Of a stretch of 64,000 nt of DNA, positions 60,151 through 64,000 are shown one piece after another. The stretch is from contig NZ_JACVFB010000001.1 of NCBI RefSeq assembly GCF_014529945.1, positions 186,001-250,000 on the forward strand. The letters are read 5' to 3'. Position numbers and translations under genes: made by a program. Numbering within the stretch: position 1 is the first letter of the stretch; every line of letters begins with the position of its first letter. Below the pieces are notes generated by a model, which did no database searches, was not told the origin of the DNA, and saw only the letters and a list, made by a program, of their open reading frames with translations. This DNA is from Chitinophaga varians (lineage in GTDB: Bacteria > Bacteroidota > Bacteroidia > Chitinophagales > Chitinophagaceae).

Positions 60151-60909
60151 ATGCATAACAAACAAACACAAAGCCATCACCTGCACCCCGTACAGATCGT
60201 GGGCGCAGGCCCGGGAGCGGCTGACCTGTTAACGGTGAGGGCAGTACGCTGCATCGGGCAAGCCGATGTTGTACTGCACGATAACCTGGTATCAGCGGAT
60301 ATCCTGGCACTTTGTCGCCAAGATGCTGAACTTATTTACACCGGTAAAAAATACGGCGATGCCATCGACCCGGTGGAACGCCAGCAACATATTCACGAGC
60401 TGATGGCGGAACACGCCGCCAACGGCAAAAAGGTAGTCCGCCTCAAATCCGGCGACCCATTTATCTACGGCCGTGCGGCAGAGGAGGTGCGCTACCTGCA
60501 GGAACATAACATCGCCTTTGAGGTCGTACCCGGACTAACAGCCGGTATAGCCGCCGCAAGCCTTTGCCAGGTACCGCTCACCGAACGTAATCACAGCAAA
60601 GCGGTACTTTTTTGCACCGGTCATACGGCCAACTACGACTTCGAACAACTGGAGGCACTGGCCAATATGCTGCGTACCGGCACCTCGCTGGTGATGTACA
60701 TGGGCCTCAGTAACCTGCCTAAAGTAATCGCCAAATTACAGGTAGCCGCAGGCACCGAAACCATTTACGTAACGGCGGTATCGCAGGTGTCGGCCCCAAC
60801 GCAACAAACAGTGACGGCTACATTAAGTGAGATAGAGGCGGCGCTCACCTTGCGTCCCTTGCCGATGCCAGTGGTGTTTATCATTGGTAAATACGCGGAC
60901 TTACTATAA
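60151..60909 (+). CDS. cobA: Uroporphyrinogen-III C-methyltransferase
   Basis: Methylates uroporphyrinogen III twice to precorrin-2, the first committed step of siroheme and cobalamin synthesis; 252 aa. Diagnostic motifs are VQIVGAGPGAADLLTVRAVR, VVRLKSGDPFIYGRAAEE, VPGLTAGIAAAS and PLTERNHSKA. It is a stand-alone enzyme, not a CysG fusion. ATG at 60151, one base after the TonB receptor stop, so it is cotranscribed. Confidence 0.96.
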   Translation: MHNKQTQSHHLHPVQIVGAGPGAADLLTVRAVRCIGQADVVLHDNLVSADILALCRQDAELIYTGKKYGDAIDPVERQQHIHELMAEHAANGKKVVRLKSGDPFIYGRAAEEVRYLQEHNIAFEVVPGLTAGIAAASLCQVPLTERNHSKAVLFCTGHTANYDFEQLEALANMLRTGTSLVMYMGLSNLPKVIAKLQVAAGTETIYVTAVSQVSAPTQQTVTATLSEIEAALTLRPLPMPVVFIIGKYADLL

Positions 60910-60919
60910 AACGAATGGT

Positions 60920-61855
60920 ATGAAACAGGGTATTCTGATTTGCGGACATGGCAGCAGGGATAAAGCGGGCGTTACGCACTTTAAAATCCTGGTGGAAAAA
61001 TTACAACAGCGCTATCCCGACAGGATAGTGGACTACGGCTTTCTGGAGTTTGCACATCCGGTGTATGCTGCTGCGGTAGAACGCATGTACCAGCAGGGAG
61101 TACGACATATCACTGCTTTGCCGGCCATCCTTTTTGCCGGTGGCCACGCGAAAAATGATATCCCTTTTGAAATGAATTCCCTGCAACAGCAATATCCGGA
61201 CCTCACCATCACAATGGCAAGTCACCTGGGTATTACAGGGCCGCTACTGCAACTTACGCGCTGGCTCATAGAGAACGCGGAAGCCACAGCGCCTGCATCT
61301 CCGCGTGCGGAAAGCTGCCTGCTGGTCGTAGGGCGGGGCACCAATGATCCGGATGCCAACTCTGATGTGGCCAAATTAACCCGCATGCTGTGGGAAGGCA
61401 TGGGGTTCGGATTCGCTACCACTGCCTATATCGGCGTTACGCAGCCTCTGTTGCAGGACGCTTTCCCCTTAATGGAAAAACTACCGTTTAAAAGAGTGGT
61501 CGTGCTACCCGTCTTCCTCTTTACGGGCGTATTACTAAAGAGAATTTATGAGCAGGTAGCTGCGCAACAAATGTTGTCGCCCGATAAAGAATATATCGCT
61601 GCAGAGCCGCTGGGGAGCCATGAATGGCTGTTACAGGCCATCGGGATACGCATTGCGGAAGCAGAAAGCGGCCATCCGAACATGAACTGCCAGCTCTGTA
61701 AATACCGTACCCAAATCGTAGGATTTGAAGCCGATCAGGGCAAAGAACAAATCGGCCACCATCTTAGTGTGAAAGGTATTCTCTTCGAAGAAGAAGAAAA
61801 GCCGGGCGATAAAAAAGGAATTTTCTCTTCCGTAAAAAAAGTATTGGGGATTTGA
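60920..61855 (+). CDS. cbiX: Sirohydrochlorin cobaltochelatase (CbiX, long form)
   Basis: Inserts cobalt into sirohydrochlorin or precorrin-2; 311 aa, the long two-domain form. GILICGHGSRDKAG at the start holds the active-site His. A second chelatase half begins around VVGRGTNDPDANS, and a C-terminal tail includes CQLCKYRT, a Cys pair typical of long CbiX proteins. The ATG at 60920 (MKQGILICG) is chosen; an earlier GTG overlaps cobA. Its presence suggests early cobalt insertion, so the pathway is of the anaerobic type at this step, although some later enzymes carry aerobic-route names. Confidence 0.93.
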   Translation: MKQGILICGHGSRDKAGVTHFKILVEKLQQRYPDRIVDYGFLEFAHPVYAAAVERMYQQGVRHITALPAILFAGGHAKNDIPFEMNSLQQQYPDLTITMASHLGITGPLLQLTRWLIENAEATAPASPRAESCLLVVGRGTNDPDANSDVAKLTRMLWEGMGFGFATTAYIGVTQPLLQDAFPLMEKLPFKRVVVLPVFLFTGVLLKRIYEQVAAQQMLSPDKEYIAAEPLGSHEWLLQAIGIRIAEAESGHPNMNCQLCKYRTQIVGFEADQGKEQIGHHLSVKGILFEEEEKPGDKKGIFSSVKKVLGI

Positions 61856-62565
61856 GTACTACTGGTAAAATATATGCGGTTTCTTTAGGTCCGGGTGATC
61901 CGGAGCTGATTACTGTAAAGGGTTTAAAGGTATTGAAGACATGTGATGTGATCTTCTATCCGGCCTCCCTTCAGGAAGAGGGTGTTCGGAGTTACGCGCG
62001 CTCCATACTGGATTATTATGACCTGGGAGATAAACGAATGGTGCCGGTCGTCCTCGATATGAAAACAGACCGTGCCTATAACTTAGAGGTCTATACGCAA
62101 TGTTTCTTTGAGATGAAAGCCCTGGTGGAGACAGGTGCGCAGGTTTGTTTTGTAAGTGAGGGGGACGTGTCCTTTTACAGCACTTTTGTCTACCTCTTAC
62201 AACAGATCCATGTACATCAGCTGCCGCTGGAAATCATTGCGGGCGTACCTTCCTTCCTGTTGGCTACTGCGGCCCATCAGGCGCCGCTGGCTTTGCTCCG
62301 CGAAAAGATCGCCATCATACCGCTTTTAAAAAGTGAAGCCGATCTCCAACGATATTTACAACAATTTGAAACTGTCGTGCTCATCAAGGTGAGAGCGGCC
62401 ATGCAATATATACAGCCATTGGTGGCAACGGGAAAGGCAACCATGCTATACAGCGAGAAGCTGGGCACGCCTGACCAACAGCTGTTTACAGACGTTTCCG
62501 CACTGGAAGGTCATGTGCTTCCTTATTTCTCATTGATTATTTTAAAAAGTAACCTATGCGCCTAA
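61852..62565 (+). CDS. cobI: Precorrin-2 C20-methyltransferase
   Basis: Corrin-ring methyltransferase of 237 aa (CobI/CbiL) with KIYAVSLGPGDPELITVKGLK, FVSEGDVSFYSTFVYLL, IIAGVPSFLLATAAHQAPL and the late VLIKVRAAM motif. The start is TTG 61852, overlapping the cbiX stop (TTGA); no ATG is available before the first beta strand, so TTG is well supported. It overlaps the next gene by ten bases. Confidence 0.93.
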   Translation: MSTTGKIYAVSLGPGDPELITVKGLKVLKTCDVIFYPASLQEEGVRSYARSILDYYDLGDKRMVPVVLDMKTDRAYNLEVYTQCFFEMKALVETGAQVCFVSEGDVSFYSTFVYLLQQIHVHQLPLEIIAGVPSFLLATAAHQAPLALLREKIAIIPLLKSEADLQRYLQQFETVVLIKVRAAMQYIQPLVATGKATMLYSEKLGTPDQQLFTDVSALEGHVLPYFSLIILKSNLCA

Positions 62566-63917
62566 GTGTGATTGGTATTGGCCCGGGTGATGCCGGTTAT
62601 TTGCTCCCCATAGCCCGGGAGGCACTCGCGGATGCAGATATAATAATTGGTTATCATTACTATTTCCGGTTTGTAGAGCATCTTTTAAAGCCTGGCGCAC
62701 AGTGTATTGGCAAGGAGTTGTCGGAAGAGGAAGCCCGGGCGGTACTGGCAGTTGAAAGTTGTGCAGCCGGCAAGCATGTGGCGGTGATCAGCTCGGGAGA
62801 CGCGGGAGTATATGCCATGGCGTCTTTAGTCTATGAATACGCCTCGAAGCAAAACCGGCAGGATATAGCGTTGTGTTCTATCCCGGGTATCAGCGCTTTC
62901 CAGGCGGCGGCTGCCCGGTTAGGCGCGCCCATTGGCCACGATTTCTGTACCATCTCCCTGTCAGACCTCATGACGGCATGGACCACAATAGAAAAACGTA
63001 TCCATGCAGCGGCTATCGGCGACTTCGTTACGTCATTATATAATCCGAGAAGTAAGCAACGCCATTGGCAGTTGGCACGACTCAAAGAAATATTCCTGCA
63101 GCACCGCAGCCCGGAAACACCCGTGGCTATTGTAAGGCAGGTGGCCCGCCCGGAAGAACATATTCAGCTGACGACGCTCGGCGAACTGGACGTAACACTG
63201 GTGGATATGTTTTGCCTGGTGATGATCGGTAACTCACAAACGTATCGCTTTCAGCACTTTTTAGTGACACCGCGTGGTTACCTGAGCCGTAAACCACATA
63301 CGGGCGAAGAGATTCAGCAGGAGAGCTTCCGCCAGATACGCTTACAACTCAAACGGGACGAGCTGTCGCCCGCCGACCAGTGGGCGGTGATCAGATGCAT
63401 ACATAGCACGGCGGATGTTGAGTATGAGCAGCTGTATTACGCTACAGAAAATGCTTTGGAGCAGTGGCATGCATACCTCGCTGGCGGTGGTACGGTGATC
63501 ACGGATGTGACCATGGTACAATCCGGCATCACCAAAGCCTTTACCAACAAGTATGGTGTCGCGGTAAAATGTTACCTGAACGATGAACGGGTGCCGGCAT
63601 TAGCCGCCGCGGAGAACATTACGCGTAGTCAGGCAGGTATTCGTTTGGCCCTACAGGAGCATCCGGACGCTTTGTATGTGATCGGCAATGCGCCTACCGC
63701 ATTGCTGGAGATCTGCGATCAGTATCAACAGGGCAACTGCCATCCGGTAGGGGTGGTGGCGGCGCCGGTGGGTTTTGTGAACGTGCTCGAATCTAAGTTT
63801 AAAATAAAATACCTGCCCGGTATTCCGGCTGTCATCATCGAAGGACGCAAAGGCGGCAGTAACGTCGCTGCGGCTATCGTTAATGCTGCCTTTACTGTCC
63901 TGGAACAGGCTCAATAA
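62556..63917 (+). CDS. cobJ-cobH: CobJ-CobH fusion: precorrin-3B C17-methyltransferase and precorrin-8X methylmutase
   Basis: Bifunctional protein of 453 aa. Residues 1 to about 245 are a CobJ/CbiH methyltransferase (LSVIGIGPGDAGYLLPIA, AVISSGDAGVYAMASLV, PGISAFQAAAARLGAPIGHDF, VTSLYNPRSKQRHWQL, VMIGNSQTYRF). From about residue 265 on it is a CobH/CbiC methylmutase (WAVIRCIHSTADVEYEQL with the catalytic His near residue 280, VITDVTMVQSGITKAF, VIGNAPTALLEIC, PVGVVAAPVGFVN). Two non-consecutive steps of the ring pathway are thus joined. It overlaps cobI by ten bases. The fusion looks genuine, with no internal stop. Confidence 0.93.
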   Translation: MRLSVIGIGPGDAGYLLPIAREALADADIIIGYHYYFRFVEHLLKPGAQCIGKELSEEEARAVLAVESCAAGKHVAVISSGDAGVYAMASLVYEYASKQNRQDIALCSIPGISAFQAAAARLGAPIGHDFCTISLSDLMTAWTTIEKRIHAAAIGDFVTSLYNPRSKQRHWQLARLKEIFLQHRSPETPVAIVRQVARPEEHIQLTTLGELDVTLVDMFCLVMIGNSQTYRFQHFLVTPRGYLSRKPHTGEEIQQESFRQIRLQLKRDELSPADQWAVIRCIHSTADVEYEQLYYATENALEQWHAYLAGGGTVITDVTMVQSGITKAFTNKYGVAVKCYLNDERVPALAAAENITRSQAGIRLALQEHPDALYVIGNAPTALLEICDQYQQGNCHPVGVVAAPVGFVNVLESKFKIKYLPGIPAVIIEGRKGGSNVAAAIVNAAFTVLEQAQ

Positions 63918-63923
63918 TCAGCT

Positions 63924-64000
63924 ATGCATTTTATCGTCATCGGTACCGCCAATCAAACCACCCACAATATTATGCCGGAAGCGTTGCCGCTACTGGCACA
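63924..64000 (+). CDS. Start of a further cob gene, probably CobL/CbiE-type methyltransferase (cut by window edge)
   Basis: The first 25 codons read MHFIVIGTANQTTHNIMPEA and LPLLA, resembling the N-terminus of precorrin-6Y methyltransferase (CbiE/CobL) as found in Bacteroidota, where a glycine-containing first strand is followed by a PE-containing helix. It starts 6 bp after the CobJ-CobH gene, in the same operon. Only the start is visible, so the assignment is tentative. Confidence 0.5.
   Translation, partial: MHFIVIGTANQTTHNIMPEALPLLA

Noticed and set aside
13..64000. CRISPR array
   Set aside because: No series of regularly spaced identical repeats was found; the tandem repeats at 19561 and 38061 are too few and lack spacers.

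Overview
The window looks like chromosomal DNA from a Bacteroidota bacterium of the Chitinophagaceae type, most likely a Chitinophaga-like genus. This is inferred from SusC/SusD outer-membrane genes, Bacteroidota-type -7 boxes (TAnnTTTG) upstream of tRNAs and genes, few Shine-Dalgarno sequences, and families such as Omp28, DUF6029, DUF2723 and DUF4998. No rRNA or taxonomic marker is present to fix the species.

Layout. 1-4.7 kb: start of a thioredoxin gene (cut by the window edge), dnaE, and an NlpC/P60 lipoprotein. 4.7-12.8 kb: a surface-glycan locus with a Wzx-type flippase on one strand. On the other strand, a run of methyltransferases, glycosyltransferases, an FdtA/QdtA-type sugar ketoisomerase and its aminotransferase indicates a 3-amino-3,6-dideoxyhexose. 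12.8-33 kb: housekeeping and membrane genes (YfhO, YhhQ, Nudix, CorA, dapF, nucleoside phosphorylase, GNAT, Gfo/Idh/MocA, AAA ATPase plus VWA pair, sugar isomerase, DUF2723, SAM hydrolase, SDR). tRNA-Cys lies here, tRNA-Lys follows the SDR gene, and two striking long inverted repeats sit in intergenic DNA.

33.3-38.5 kb: an AT-rich, poorly recognisable stretch just downstream of tRNA-Lys. It holds a secreted protein, a glycine-linker lipoprotein with a JAB-like HxHP motif, and a two-gene operon of a ParA-type ATPase and a small RelA/SpoT-type nucleotide pyrophosphokinase with intact catalytic motifs. About 0.8 kb of apparently decayed DNA follows. This operon is the best candidate for an undescribed system, possibly anti-phage or toxin-antitoxin-like. 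That role is inference.

39-50 kb: a SusC/SusD locus with two surface lipoproteins and an AraC regulator but no glycoside hydrolase, followed by a PQQ dehydrogenase fused to cytochrome c. 50.2-53.4 kb: an Omp28-TlpA-DUF6029 module. 53.5-55.2 kb: an orphan ECF sigma factor and an unknown gene. 55.4-64 kb: a cobalamin locus. bluB and cobB converge; a cobalamin riboswitch then leads into a [2Fe-2S] ferredoxin, a TonB receptor, cobA, cbiX, cobI, a cobJ-cobH fusion and the start of another cob gene at the window edge. These genes together would take uroporphyrinogen III through cobalt insertion and ring methylations, make the lower ligand, and import a corrinoid or cobalt.
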